Shown piece after piece: positions 28,304 to 37,575 of a DNA stretch of 64,000 nucleotides (the first letter of the stretch is position 1; every line of letters starts with the position of its first letter). The notes below the pieces were generated by a model. The model was not told the origin of the DNA. It worked only from the letters and a program-made list of their open reading frames with translations, and did not search any database. Both the position numbers and the translations under genes were made by a program. Origin of the DNA: Streptococcus oralis Uo5 (GTDB taxonomy: Bacteria; Bacillota; Bacilli; Lactobacillales; Streptococcaceae); NCBI RefSeq assembly GCF_000253155.1, contig NC_015291.1, forward strand, positions 1,459,001 to 1,523,000, given 5' to 3'.

Positions 28304-28331
28304 ATTTTATCACGTTTCTAAAATATGTCAA
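28304..28331 (-). promoter_or_regulatory. scrA promoter
   Basis: On the minus strand TTGACA (28326-28331) and TAAAAT (28304-28309) are 16 bases apart. GAAACG lies in the spacer and GCAAAACGCTTG just upstream, both LacI-family half-site-like, fitting ScrR control. Confidence 0.7.
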
Positions 28332-28517
28332 GCGTTTTGCAGAAATTTTTATTCTCTTTCTTTTTTCTCTGATTATTTTTGCTTGTTTTTGAGGGATATT
28401 CTCTTTTTCCTCAAAAAAATATCTTTATACTTGAGGAATAAAGGCTTTTATTTACATTTTCTTTCATTTTTTCGTGAAAATTTGCTAGATTTCCTTTACT
28501 TGATTTCTGGCAATCGT

Positions 28518-28580
28518 TTGACATATTTTTCTCTTTTTTAACATAAAAGACTTGCTTTTTTTGCCGAAAACGTTTACTAT
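28518..28580 (+). promoter_or_regulatory. scrB promoter region with operator-like sequence
   Basis: TTGCTT (28552-28557) and TACTAT (28575-28580) are 17 bases apart, and GAAAACGTTTAC sits in the spacer, a LacI-family/cre-like palindrome. A second consensus TTGACA lies at 28518-28523. The 380-base gap between scrA and scrB carries these elements and otherwise AT-rich sequence. Confidence 0.6.
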
Positions 28581-28617
28581 TAATAATAGAATAGAACTCT
28601 TAGGGAGGAAAGATAAA

Positions 28618-30072
28618 ATGGAATGGACAACTGAGCGCCGTTATAGACGCTATGAAGACTGGTCTAATGATGAAATCAAGCAAATAAAGGAAAAGATGGC
28701 ACAATCTCCTTGGCATACTCGTTACCATGTTGAGCCTAAAATGGGGCTTCTCAATGATCCAAATGGCTTTTCTTATTTTGATGGCAAATGGATTCTCTTT
28801 TACCAGAACTTCCCCTTTGGTGCAGCCCATGGGTTGAAATCTTGGGTGCACCTTGAAAGTGATGATTTAGTGCACTTTACAGAAACTGGAGTCAAAGTTT
28901 TGCCAGATACTCCATTAGATAGCCACGGTGCCTACTCTGGGTCTGCCATGCAGTTTGGCGATCAGTTGTTCCTATTTTATACTGGAAATGTCCGTGATGA
29001 AAACTGGATCCGTCACCCCTACCAGATTGGGGCTTTGATGGATAAAGATGGCAAAATCACAAAGATTGACAAGATCTTGATTGACCAGCCAGCAGACTCT
29101 ACTGACCACTTCCGCGACCCACAAATTTTTAACTTTAAAGGTCAATATTATGCTATCGTCGGTGGACAGGACTTGGAGAAAAAAGGCTTCGTCCGTCTCT
29201 ACAAGGCTGTGGACAATGACTATACAAACTGGCAAGCAGTTGGCGACCTTGACTTTGCTAACGACCGCACTGCCTACATGATGGAATGCCCAAATCTGGT
29301 CTTTGTAGGGGAGCAACCTGTCCTTCTCTACTGCCCACAAGGATTGGATAAGATTGTTCTAGACTATGATAATATCTATCCAAACATGTACAAAATCGGT
29401 GCTTCCTTTGATCCTGAAAATGCCGAAATGGTAGATGTGTCTCCATTGCAAAATCTAGACTATGGTTTTGAAGCCTATGCAACTCAAGCCTTTAACGCTC
29501 CTGATGGACGTGCATTGGCAGTAAGTTGGCTTGGATTACCAGATGTTTCTTACCCATCTGACCGTTTTGACCACCAAGGAACCTTCTCATTGGTCAAAGA
29601 ACTCACTATCAAAGATGGCAAACTCTACCAATATCCTGTCTCAGCCGTCAAAGAACTTCGTTCTTCTGAAGAGGTCTTCTCAAATCGTACTCAAACCAAT
29701 AACACCTATGAACTGGAGCTCAACTTGGAGGCCAATAGCCAAAGCGAGATTGTCTTGCTCGCTGATAAAGAAGGCAAGGGGCTTTCAATCAACTTTGACC
29801 TTGTCAATGGACAGGTGACAGTGGATCGTAGTCAGGCTGGTGAACAGTATGCCCAAGAATTTGGTACAACTCGTTCTTGCCCTATCAATAACCAAGCTAC
29901 AACTGCTACTATCTTCATCGATAAGTCAGTCTTTGAAATTTTCATCAATAAAGGAGAAAAAGTATTTTCTGGTCGTGTCTTCCCACATGCAGACCAAAAT
30001 GGTATCCTCATCAAATCTGGAAATCCAACCGGAACTTACTATGAATTAGATTATGGTCGCAAAACTAACTGA
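28618..30072 (+). CDS. scrB: sucrose-6-phosphate hydrolase
   Basis: GH32 invertase splitting sucrose 6-phosphate into glucose 6-phosphate and fructose. The 484 residues show the three catalytic motifs: the nucleophile in LLNDPNGF, the FRDP stabiliser and the acid/base Glu in MMECPNL. The C-terminal part is the beta-sandwich of GH32. GGGAGGAAAG precedes the ATG at 28618; the longer frame from 28552 runs through the promoter. It overlaps scrR by 20 bases. Confidence 0.96.
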   Translation: MEWTTERRYRRYEDWSNDEIKQIKEKMAQSPWHTRYHVEPKMGLLNDPNGFSYFDGKWILFYQNFPFGAAHGLKSWVHLESDDLVHFTETGVKVLPDTPLDSHGAYSGSAMQFGDQLFLFYTGNVRDENWIRHPYQIGALMDKDGKITKIDKILIDQPADSTDHFRDPQIFNFKGQYYAIVGGQDLEKKGFVRLYKAVDNDYTNWQAVGDLDFANDRTAYMMECPNLVFVGEQPVLLYCPQGLDKIVLDYDNIYPNMYKIGASFDPENAEMVDVSPLQNLDYGFEAYATQAFNAPDGRALAVSWLGLPDVSYPSDRFDHQGTFSLVKELTIKDGKLYQYPVSAVKELRSSEEVFSNRTQTNNTYELELNLEANSQSEIVLLADKEGKGLSINFDLVNGQVTVDRSQAGEQYAQEFGTTRSCPINNQATTATIFIDKSVFEIFINKGEKVFSGRVFPHADQNGILIKSGNPTGTYYELDYGRKTN

Positions 30073-31018
30073 TGTCGCAAAACTTGCAGGCGTCAGCCCA
30101 ACTACCGTCTCACGGGTCATCAATAAAAAGGGTTATCTATCTGAGAAAACCATCCAAAAGGTTAATGAAGCCATGCGAGAGCTAGGCTACAAGCCCAATA
30201 ATCTGGCTCGAAGTCTTCAAGGAAAATCTGCCAAGTTGATTGGACTTATTTTTCCAAACATCAGTCATGTCTTTTATGCGGAGTTGATTGACAAGTTGGA
30301 ACACCAACTCTTCAAGAATGGCTACAAGACCATCATCTGTAACAGCGAACATGACTCTGAAAAAGAACGGGAGTACATTGAAATGCTGGAGGCCAATCAG
30401 GTCGATGGTATCATTTCTGGAAGTCACAACTTGGGAATCGAAGACTACAATCGTGTGACGGCACCGATCATTTCCTTTGACCGAAATCTATCACCAGATA
30501 TCCCTGTCGTCTCCTCTGATAACTACGGTGGCGGGGTCCTCGCAGCCCAAACTTTGGTCAAGACAGGAGCCCAGTCTATCATCATGATTACAGGGAATGA
30601 CAACTCTAACTCACCTACTGGACTACGCCATGCTGGTTTTGCATCTATTCTCCCGAAAGCGCCTATTATCAATGTTTCGAGTGACTTTTCTCCCGTCCGA
30701 AAAGAAATGGAAATCAAGAATATCTTGACCCATCAGAAACCAGATGCGATTTTTGCTTCGGATGATTTGACAGCAATTTTGGTTATTAAAATTGCTCAAG
30801 AACTGGGAATCTCTGTCCCTGAAGAACTCAAAGTCATCGGCTATGATGGAACTTACTTTATTGAGAACTACTACCCTCACCTGACAACGATTAAGCAACC
30901 AATGAAAGAGATTGCCCACCTCACTGTTGATCTTCTCTTGCAGAAGATCGAAGGCAAGGAAGTCGCGACAACTGGTTACTTCTTACCAGTCACCCTATTA
31001 CCAGGAAAAAGTATTTAA
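30053..31018 (+). CDS. scrR: sucrose operon repressor ScrR (LacI family)
   Basis: LacI/GalR-type regulator, 321 residues. An N-terminal helix-turn-helix (KLTDVAKLAGVSPTTVSRVIN) is followed by the hinge helix region (LARSLQGKSAKLIGLI) and the periplasmic-binding-protein-like effector domain. It is expected to repress scrA and scrB until sucrose or fructose is present. The gene starts inside the end of scrB, with no clear SD, so translation is likely coupled. A terminator follows. Confidence 0.94.
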   Translation: MVAKLTDVAKLAGVSPTTVSRVINKKGYLSEKTIQKVNEAMRELGYKPNNLARSLQGKSAKLIGLIFPNISHVFYAELIDKLEHQLFKNGYKTIICNSEHDSEKEREYIEMLEANQVDGIISGSHNLGIEDYNRVTAPIISFDRNLSPDIPVVSSDNYGGGVLAAQTLVKTGAQSIIMITGNDNSNSPTGLRHAGFASILPKAPIINVSSDFSPVRKEMEIKNILTHQKPDAIFASDDLTAILVIKIAQELGISVPEELKVIGYDGTYFIENYYPHLTTIKQPMKEIAHLTVDLLLQKIEGKEVATTGYFLPVTLLPGKSI

Positions 31019-31025
31019 GCACAAG

Positions 31026-31055
31026 AAAACTCAGACTGATTCGTCTGAGTTTTTT
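31026..31055. terminator. terminator between scrR and mvaA
   Basis: AAAACTCAGAC and GTCTGAGTTTT form an 11-bp stem with a 6-base loop. Symmetric A and T tracts let it serve both scrR and the convergent mvaA. Confidence 0.85.
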
Positions 31056-32328
31056 ATGATCTTAAGTTTTCGAGATATCGCTGGGCTGTCTCTAAGTTAA
31101 AGGTTTTATCTGCGATGAGACGCTCAACGAGGGGAGCAACCTCTGTCTCACTAGCACCAGCTAGGAGAGCTAAGGATTTGGCTTGCAATTTCATGTGACC
31201 TTGCTGGATGCCCGTACTGACCAAGGCTTTTAGAGCCGCAAAGTTTTGGGCAAGACCGATAGACACGACAATCTGAGCTAATTCCTTGGCAGAAGGATTC
31301 CCCAGTAGTTCATGACTGAGGGCTACACGAGGATTAAGACCGATAGAGCCGCCCTTTGTAGCTACCGGCATGGGTAGTGTCATCTGCCCCACCAATTCTT
31401 CTCTTTCCATGTCCAGCGTCCATTGACTAAGACCTTGATAGTGTCCGTCTCGACTGGCAAAGGCATGGGCCCCAGCTTCGATGGCACGCCAGTCATTACC
31501 CGTGGCGATTAAAATGGCATCGATACCATTAAAAATCCCTTTATTGTGAGTAGCTGCTCGGTAGGGATCAGCCTGTGCAAACTGGCTGGCCAAGGCTATT
31601 TTCTCCGCAATTTCTCGTCCTTGATCCCTTTGAGGACTCAAGTAGCGAAAGGCTATACGACAGTTTGCAGTCACCAGAGAATCGGTCGCGTAGTTGGACA
31701 AGATTCCCATGAGACTCTGTCCTTGACTGAGTTCTTCTAAGACTGGTTTCAAAGCCTCCAGCATGGTGTTGAGCATATTGGCTCCCATGGCTTCCTGGGT
31801 ATCGGCATGAAGATAGACGACGAGAAAGTCTGTTTCTCCCTTGATCTGCTCTACATGCAAATCACGCGCCCCACCACCGCGTTTAACGATGGAAGGATAG
31901 GCTTGATTGGCAAGTTCCAAGAGTTCTGCTTTCTTGCTGACAATCTTTTCTTGCGCTTGTTCAGGTTCAGCAACTTGATAAAGGGCTACCTGCCCAATCA
32001 TCTGGCGCTCATGTACTTGAGCAGTAAAACCGCCTGCTCGCTTGATGATTTTGCTGGCATAGCTGGCCGCAGCAACCACTGAGGGTTCTTCTGTCACATA
32101 GGGAACTGTGTAGTCCTGACCATTCACCAAAAGTTCTGGAATGATCGAATAAGGCAGAGAAAAAGTTCCCACTACATTCTCACTCAGCTGGTCTGCAACA
32201 GCCAAACTGATCTGTTCATTCTGCTCTATACTCGATTGCTTTTCAGGACTAAGGAGCGCCTGAGCTCGCAACAACTCAAGGCGCTCATGGTATGATTTTT
32301 TAGAAAATCCATTCCAACTTATCTTCAT
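31054..32328 (-). CDS. mvaA: HMG-CoA reductase (class II)
   Basis: Converts HMG-CoA to mevalonate for isoprenoid synthesis, which Gram-positive cocci make by the mevalonate route. The 424 residues show the class II signatures ENVVGTFSLP with the catalytic Glu, DAMGANMLNT-like MGANMLNTM, and ATHNKGIFNGID with the catalytic Lys. The start codon shares its A with the stop of mvaS, a coupled pair. It ends at a terminator shared with scrR. Confidence 0.95.
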   Translation of the reverse strand: MKISWNGFSKKSYHERLELLRAQALLSPEKQSSIEQNEQISLAVADQLSENVVGTFSLPYSIIPELLVNGQDYTVPYVTEEPSVVAAASYASKIIKRAGGFTAQVHERQMIGQVALYQVAEPEQAQEKIVSKKAELLELANQAYPSIVKRGGGARDLHVEQIKGETDFLVVYLHADTQEAMGANMLNTMLEALKPVLEELSQGQSLMGILSNYATDSLVTANCRIAFRYLSPQRDQGREIAEKIALASQFAQADPYRAATHNKGIFNGIDAILIATGNDWRAIEAGAHAFASRDGHYQGLSQWTLDMEREELVGQMTLPMPVATKGGSIGLNPRVALSHELLGNPSAKELAQIVVSIGLAQNFAALKALVSTGIQQGHMKLQAKSLALLAGASETEVAPLVERLIADKTFNLETAQRYLENLRS

Positions 32329-33500
32329 TATTTTTCAACCTTGCTATAACGGCGTTGGTGGTCGACAATTTCAACCAAGGCATAGTCTTGATGTTCATAG
32401 CCTGCAAATTGGGCTGAGCCAGACTCATCCAACTGCACCTCTTCGAAGAAGATTTTTTCATAGTCTGCAACAGACAATGCTGTACGTTGTTTGAGTTTAC
32501 TCAAGCGATCCTTATCAAGGTAAGTTTCATAGCCTTCGACCAGCTCTCCACTAAAGAACTCTGAAACCGCGCCACTTCCATAACTGTAGAGGGCAATTTT
32601 ATCTCCAGCCTTCAAAGTCTCTGCATTTTCCAAAAGAGAGAGGAGCCCGAGGAAGAGGGAACCTGTGTAGATATTCCCAATCATCTGACTGTAGAGAATG
32701 GACTTATCAAAGTTCTCTTGCAAACTATCCTGTTTTTCTTTAGATAAAGTTTTGTCCATCATCTTGCGCAAGCCTTTTAAGGCCAACTTAGGATAAGGCA
32801 AGTGGAAGCAGATAGCCGCAAAGTCATCCATAGTCCAATCATAGCGTTTCTTGTATTCATCCCAAGTCGTTGTCAGGCAATCAAGATACTGTTGGGTCGA
32901 GTACATGCCGTTTACATAAGGAGTGCTTGAGTAGTTCGGACGCCAGAAATCCATGATGTCGCGCGTTTGAGCAACGTTATCATTGTTAAAAGCCATGATG
33001 CGCGGATTTTGGGTGATCAACATCGCTACACTTCCAGAACCCTGAGTTGGTTCACCCGGAGTTCCGACACCATACTTGGCAATATCACTGGCAATGACTA
33101 GGACTTTTGATTCTGGAGAATTTTCCACATGCAATTTAGCATAATGAAGGGCAGCTGTCGCTCCATAGCAGGCTTCTTTGATTTCAAAGCTACGAGCGAA
33201 AGGCTGAATGCCTAATAAGCCATGAACAAAGACTGCCGCTGCCTTACTCTGGTCAATCCCTGACTCGGTCGCCACGATGACCATATCGATTTCTTCTTTT
33301 TCTTTGTCTGTTAAAATAGAGTTGCTTGCACTAGCTGCCAAGGTAACAATGTCCTCAGTCAGTGGCGCAATACTAATTTCATTTAACAAGAGTCCCTTGC
33401 TAAATTTTTCGGGGTCAACTCCCCTCGCTTCTGCTAAGTCTTGTAATTTCAAGACATATTGACTGGTCGCAAAACCAATCTTATCAATACCGATTGTCAT
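32328..33500 (-). CDS. mvaS: HMG-CoA synthase
   Basis: Condenses acetyl-CoA with acetoacetyl-CoA to HMG-CoA, the step before MvaA. The 390 residues start MTIGIDKIGFATSQ and hold the nucleophilic Cys in EIKEACYGATAAL, the catalytic Glu region (MVIVATESGID) and the His in CFHLPYPKL. AGAGG precedes the ATG at 33500; the 14 upstream codons of the open frame have no SD. It is translationally coupled to mvaA. Confidence 0.95.
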   Translation of the reverse strand: MTIGIDKIGFATSQYVLKLQDLAEARGVDPEKFSKGLLLNEISIAPLTEDIVTLAASASNSILTDKEKEEIDMVIVATESGIDQSKAAAVFVHGLLGIQPFARSFEIKEACYGATAALHYAKLHVENSPESKVLVIASDIAKYGVGTPGEPTQGSGSVAMLITQNPRIMAFNNDNVAQTRDIMDFWRPNYSSTPYVNGMYSTQQYLDCLTTTWDEYKKRYDWTMDDFAAICFHLPYPKLALKGLRKMMDKTLSKEKQDSLQENFDKSILYSQMIGNIYTGSLFLGLLSLLENAETLKAGDKIALYSYGSGAVSEFFSGELVEGYETYLDKDRLSKLKQRTALSVADYEKIFFEEVQLDESGSAQFAGYEHQDYALVEIVDHQRRYSKVEK

Positions 33501-33576
33501 ATTTACCTCTGTTTTTTCATTCATTGTAAAAAATCGTTTCATTCTATTTTATCACAAATAGGGACAAAAGAGAGAA

Positions 33577-33606
33577 AAAAGACTTGATTCAACAAATCAA
33601 GTCTTT
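33577..33606 (-). terminator. terminator after the thrE pair
   Basis: AAAGACTTGATT and AATCAAGTCTTT pair around five bases; on the minus strand a T run follows. Confidence 0.8.
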
Positions 33607-33618
33607 GCTTTGACTGCA

Positions 33619-34074
33619 TTAGGAAGAGATTCCTCGTTGTTTTCGGATGTAGTAATAAAGCTTTAGAATTACTGTTCCACTTGCCATTCCAATAGAAATA
33701 ACGAGGGCTAACATAACCACCAAAGTCGCGCTGGCAATAGCATGGCTGTAATCTCCTGTCACAAAGAAAGCTGTCGTTCGATAGGATAAATAACCCGGCA
33801 CCAGGGGGGCAAGAATGGCCAAGACAAAGACCACCGCTGGTGTCTTATAGACAATACTTAAAATCTGACTGATGCAAGAGCCAATTACTGCTGCGATAAA
33901 GGTCGCAATAATAACATTGGTTGGTTCTTTGAGCACGAGATAGAGGAGCCAAACGCCCATTCCCAAAACACCACCAGGTAGGAGCATGGAGCGTTGAACA
34001 TTCAGTACGATTAGAAAGGTGATAATGGCGAGTAAACTCGCCACTGCTTGGAGCAAAATACTTGTTAGAGTCAT
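33619..34074 (-). CDS. threonine/serine exporter ThrE, C-terminal-type subunit
   Basis: A 151-residue membrane protein with about five helices of the ThrE_2 type (GGVLGMGVWLLYLVLKEP, LAPLVPGYLSYRTTAFF). In Corynebacterium one ThrE polypeptide combines the two halves found here as separate genes. One base separates it from the upstream half, so the two are surely coexpressed and probably form one transporter. The substrate in streptococci is inferred from the family only. Confidence 0.82.
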   Translation of the reverse strand: MTLTSILLQAVASLLAIITFLIVLNVQRSMLLPGGVLGMGVWLLYLVLKEPTNVIIATFIAAVIGSCISQILSIVYKTPAVVFVLAILAPLVPGYLSYRTTAFFVTGDYSHAIASATLVVMLALVISIGMASGTVILKLYYYIRKQRGISS

Positions 34075-34075
34075 C

Positions 34076-34834
34076 TTATGTCATCAAAACCAGGGCGACA
34101 GAGGTGCCAGCCCCTAAAGCGAGGGTAATGAGCAAAGATTCAAACATCTTGCTCATACCAGAGTTGATATGGTTGGTCATGATATCCCGTACCGCATTTG
34201 TCAGAGCAATCCCTGGAACAAAGGGCATGACCGCTCCTGCTATAATCAGGTCTGCCGTCGAAGGAAATCCTGTGTAGCGGGCCCAGAACTGGGCGATCAA
34301 TCCGAAAACAAAGGCACCCGCAAAGGCTGTTACAAAAGGAATGCGGACAAACTTCTCTACATAGAGAGAGAAGGCAAAACCAAATAAGGTCGCAATAGCT
34401 GCGCCAAAAGCGTCATAGACATTGCCCCCAAACATAATCGAGAAGAAAGGGGCACTGAGGGTCGCTGCTACAGTCACTTGAAACTTGCTATAAGGAAGGG
34501 CTTGATTGCCGATTTCTTTCAGCTTTTTAAAGGCTGTCGAAAGATCAATCTGCCCTCCGACAAGCTCCCGTGATACTTGGTTGACATCACAGACTTTTTC
34601 AATGTTATAAGAGGATGAGGTCACCCGTTTCATCCGAGAAATATTGGTGTTTTCAATAGAAAAGAAAATAGCTGCGGGCATGGCAAGAACATTGCAATCC
34701 ATTATTCCCTGCGAATGGGCAATACGGATCATAGTATCCTCAACCCGATGAATCTCTGAGCCACTTTTCAGGAGAATGGTTCCTGCTAGCATAATCACAT
34801 CAATGACGGCATTCAACTCTCTCGATTCGTCCAT
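34076..34834 (-). CDS. threonine/serine exporter ThrE, N-terminal-type subunit
   Basis: A 252-residue ThrE_1-type protein. An N-terminal cytosolic domain (GTILLKSGSEIHRVEDTMIRIA) is followed by five or so membrane segments, including AGAVMPFVPGIALTNAVRDI. GGAGGAG precedes the ATG. Together with the 151-residue partner immediately downstream it makes up the split form of the amino-acid exporter. It lies next to the StkP terminator and is a separate unit. Confidence 0.85.
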   Translation of the reverse strand: MDESRELNAVIDVIMLAGTILLKSGSEIHRVEDTMIRIAHSQGIMDCNVLAMPAAIFFSIENTNISRMKRVTSSSYNIEKVCDVNQVSRELVGGQIDLSTAFKKLKEIGNQALPYSKFQVTVAATLSAPFFSIMFGGNVYDAFGAAIATLFGFAFSLYVEKFVRIPFVTAFAGAFVFGLIAQFWARYTGFPSTADLIIAGAVMPFVPGIALTNAVRDIMTNHINSGMSKMFESLLITLALGAGTSVALVLMT

Positions 34835-34881
34835 TTTCTCCTCCTTTTTTCTACTTCCTATATTTTATCACAAAATCTTGT

Positions 34882-34918
34882 GAAAAAAAATCTTTGTCAT
34901 GAAATCATGACAAAGATT
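34882..34918 (-). terminator. terminator after stkP
   Basis: On the minus strand AATCTTTGTCATGA pairs with TCATGACAAAGATT around two to four bases and continues into eight Ts, directly after the stkP stop codon. Confidence 0.88.
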
Positions 34919-34921
34919 CGT

Positions 34922-36823
34922 TTAATCTCGAGAACTTTCGTGAGTTCCTTCACTATTGGATGAACTGCTAGAAGGAGTGTTCCCTTGTTGATTTCCTTGT
35001 TGGTTCCCCTGGTTTGGACTTGTAGGAGAACCCTGGTTCCCACGTTGGGCAGGATTAGAGGATGAAGTTGACGGTGGTGTTTTTGGTTTGTAGATGGAAA
35101 GTTTGATACGCGTACTTGCAAGATCAACCAGTTCTCCTGCTCTTGGCGTTTGACTTACAACAGTTCCTTCTGCCGTTCCTTCAGGAGCAGTCGATACTTC
35201 AACAACCTCAATATTTGCTTCCTTCACACCGACAATCTGAGTCAAGTTATTCTTTGTAAATTCGAGGCTTGAACCAATGTAGTTCGGCATGCTGACACTA
35301 GTCACCTTCTTAGCCACTGTTAAGGTAATCGTAGTGGCTTTTGAGAGATCATAAGTCGAACCCGAAGCAGGGGTCTGTCTGAGGACGGTTCCAGGTTCGC
35401 TTTCGCTGGATTCTTCCTCTTCCATCTTGATTAGATTTTCAGGAACCTTCTTCTCCTTGAGTTCGGCTACGACATCTGTATACTTGCGTCCGACGTAATT
35501 GCTCAATTGGAAGGATTGCTTACCAGAAGAAACAATCAAATTGACCTTGGTTCCTTCTTTTCGGCCGCTACCAGCTTCTGGATCCGTTCGAATAACTCGT
35601 CCTTCTGCTACTGTATCGCTGGCCTCTGACTTTTCTTCACCGGCTTCAAACTTGGATTTTTTAAGAGCTTCCTTAGCCTCTGCAACGGTTTGTCCGGCTA
35701 CGTCAGGAATAGGAATCGTTGCTGGTGTTCTTGACAAAATCCAGACCAAAGAGGCTACAACCAATAGAAGGCTAGCCAAAAGAATCATATAGCGAGCCTT
35801 AAACTTCCGTTTCTTGGCTGGCTTTGGCGATGGAGCTGGCTCTGCGACTGGTTGAGTTGGTTTCTTTGGCTGAGGGCGTTCTTCTTGCGCCGGAGCTTTA
35901 GGAATCGATGTCAGTGTACTTTGTGGAACTTTAGGTAAAGTCTTAGTGTCTGCCTTACTCGCATCGTCAAAGACCAGTTTCGGTTCATTCCGACGATTAT
36001 AAGACAAGCTAGTTGACAAGTCCACATACATTTCTGAAACAGACTGATAACGGTCTGACAACTTCTTAGCAGTTGCCTTGATGACAACATTTTCTAAAGC
36101 CTGAGGGACAGATGGATTTTCAGCTATGACGGACGGTAGTGGCTTCTGGAAATGCTGGAGGGCAATCGTAACCGCACTATCCCCATCATAAGGGATATGT
36201 CCCGTTAGCATCTCATAGAAGATAATCCCCATTGCATAGATATCACTCTGGAAGGTCGCTTTAGAACCACGTGCTTGCTCAGGTGACAAATAATGAACAG
36301 AACCCAGCATTGAGTTCGTCTGGGTCAGACTGGTCTCCGCAAAGGCTACTGCAATCCCAAAGTCCGTGACCTTAGCTGTGCCGTCAGGTGTCAAGAGGAT
36401 ATTTTGAGGTTTCAAATCCCGGTGAACGATTCCTCGAGTATGGGCTAAGCGCATCGCCAAGAGGATTTGTCCCATAATCCGAACCGCTTCTTCGTTTGAA
36501 AGAGGATAGTGTTCTTTGATATAACGCTTGAGGTCAAGACCTGCTACGTATTCCATAGCCAGGTACTGTTGACCGTCTTCCTCACCAATATCTGTTATCC
36601 GAACGATATGAGGATGGTCCAGATCCGCCATGGCTCTCGCTTCACGTTGGAAACGTGCCACAGCAATCGGGTCTGTCTGGTAGTTGGTCCTCAGGACCTT
36701 CACTGCCACTTCTTCCCCATCTAGGATCAAATCCTTGGCCAAGTAAACATCTGCCATGCCTCCTCGACCAATCTGCTTGACAATCCGATACCGCCCGGCA
36801 AAAATCTTGCCGATTTGGATCAT
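34922..36823 (-). CDS. stkP: Ser/Thr protein kinase StkP with PASTA domains
   Basis: Eukaryotic-type membrane kinase sensing peptidoglycan and coordinating division. The kinase domain has the Gly loop [11 protein letters not shown], catalytic Lys in [15 protein letters not shown] and DFGIA. A proline-rich juxtamembrane region and one membrane helix (around 345-365) precede extracellular PASTA repeats. I count three, then a tail of about 57 residues rich in Ser, Asn, Gln and Gly. Pneumococcal StkP has four PASTA domains, so the fourth seems replaced by a flexible tail. It overlaps phpP by 4 bases. Confidence 0.95.
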   Translation of the reverse strand: MIQIGKIFAGRYRIVKQIGRGGMADVYLAKDLILDGEEVAVKVLRTNYQTDPIAVARFQREARAMADLDHPHIVRITDIGEEDGQQYLAMEYVAGLDLKRYIKEHYPLSNEEAVRIMGQILLAMRLAHTRGIVHRDLKPQNILLTPDGTAKVTDFGIAVAFAETSLTQTNSMLGSVHYLSPEQARGSKATFQSDIYAMGIIFYEMLTGHIPYDGDSAVTIALQHFQKPLPSVIAENPSVPQALENVVIKATAKKLSDRYQSVSEMYVDLSTSLSYNRRNEPKLVFDDASKADTKTLPKVPQSTLTSIPKAPAQEERPQPKKPTQPVAEPAPSPKPAKKRKFKARYMILLASLLLVVASLVWILSRTPATIPIPDVAGQTVAEAKEALKKSKFEAGEEKSEASDTVAEGRVIRTDPEAGSGRKEGTKVNLIVSSGKQSFQLSNYVGRKYTDVVAELKEKKVPENLIKMEEEESSESEPGTVLRQTPASGSTYDLSKATTITLTVAKKVTSVSMPNYIGSSLEFTKNNLTQIVGVKEANIEVVEVSTAPEGTAEGTVVSQTPRAGELVDLASTRIKLSIYKPKTPPSTSSSNPAQRGNQGSPTSPNQGNQQGNQQGNTPSSSSSNSEGTHESSRD

Positions 36824-37560
36824 TCTGCTGCCTCCTCGTTCATGTAAACAAGGGCAACCGTAATGTTGTCTAAACCTCCTGCATTGTTAGCGAAACGAAT
36901 GAGAGTTGCCGCCTTGTCTGCTAGGGAAATATCACTAGTTACGATATCATAAATCTCGCTTGCCGAAATCATATTGGTCAAACCATCACTATTGAGCAAG
37001 AGATAATCTCCTGACTCCAGTGTAATCATCCCAAAATCTGGCTGGATTTCATCTTTTTGTCCGATGGACTGGGTAATGATATTCTTTTGAGGGTGAGTTT
37101 CTGCTTCTTCTGGAGTCAATTGACCAGCCTTGAGCAATTCATTGACCAAAGAATGGTCACTGGTCAACTGGTGGTATTCTTCTCCACGAATCAAACCGAT
37201 ACGAGAATCTCCAATGTGAGCATAGATGGCTTGGTTGTCAATAAAAGCAACAGCTTCTAGCGTTGTTCCCATGCCTCTGTATGCTTCGTCCTGACCTAGT
37301 TGGTGAATTTTTTGATTTTCAATCTCCAGGTAGTGGGCAAACCACTCACGAACTTCATTGACTGAGTCGATTTGGGTATCCACCCAAGCCACACCGAGAT
37401 CTGTGACCGCCATCTCACTAGCGATATTACCTGCACGGTGGCCTCCCATCCCGTCAGCCAAGATGATCATAGTGCGTCCTGCTCGGTTGACAAAGTGATT
37501 GACATAGTCCTGATTATTTGTCCGTTTCTGACCAACATCTGTTAATAATGCTATTTCCAT
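36820..37560 (-). CDS. phpP: PP2C-type protein phosphatase PhpP
   Basis: Metal-dependent Ser/Thr phosphatase that reverses StkP phosphorylation. The 246 residues carry the PP2C motifs: [11 protein letters not shown] with metal-binding Asp and Gly, [16 protein letters not shown] and the C-terminal DNITVALV. It overlaps stkP by 4 bases and follows rsmB closely, the usual partner arrangement. It is cytoplasmic. Confidence 0.96.
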   Translation of the reverse strand: MEIALLTDVGQKRTNNQDYVNHFVNRAGRTMIILADGMGGHRAGNIASEMAVTDLGVAWVDTQIDSVNEVREWFAHYLEIENQKIHQLGQDEAYRGMGTTLEAVAFIDNQAIYAHIGDSRIGLIRGEEYHQLTSDHSLVNELLKAGQLTPEEAETHPQKNIITQSIGQKDEIQPDFGMITLESGDYLLLNSDGLTNMISASEIYDIVTSDISLADKAATLIRFANNAGGLDNITVALVYMNEEAAE

Positions 37561-37575
37561 TGTGTCAGTTCCTTC

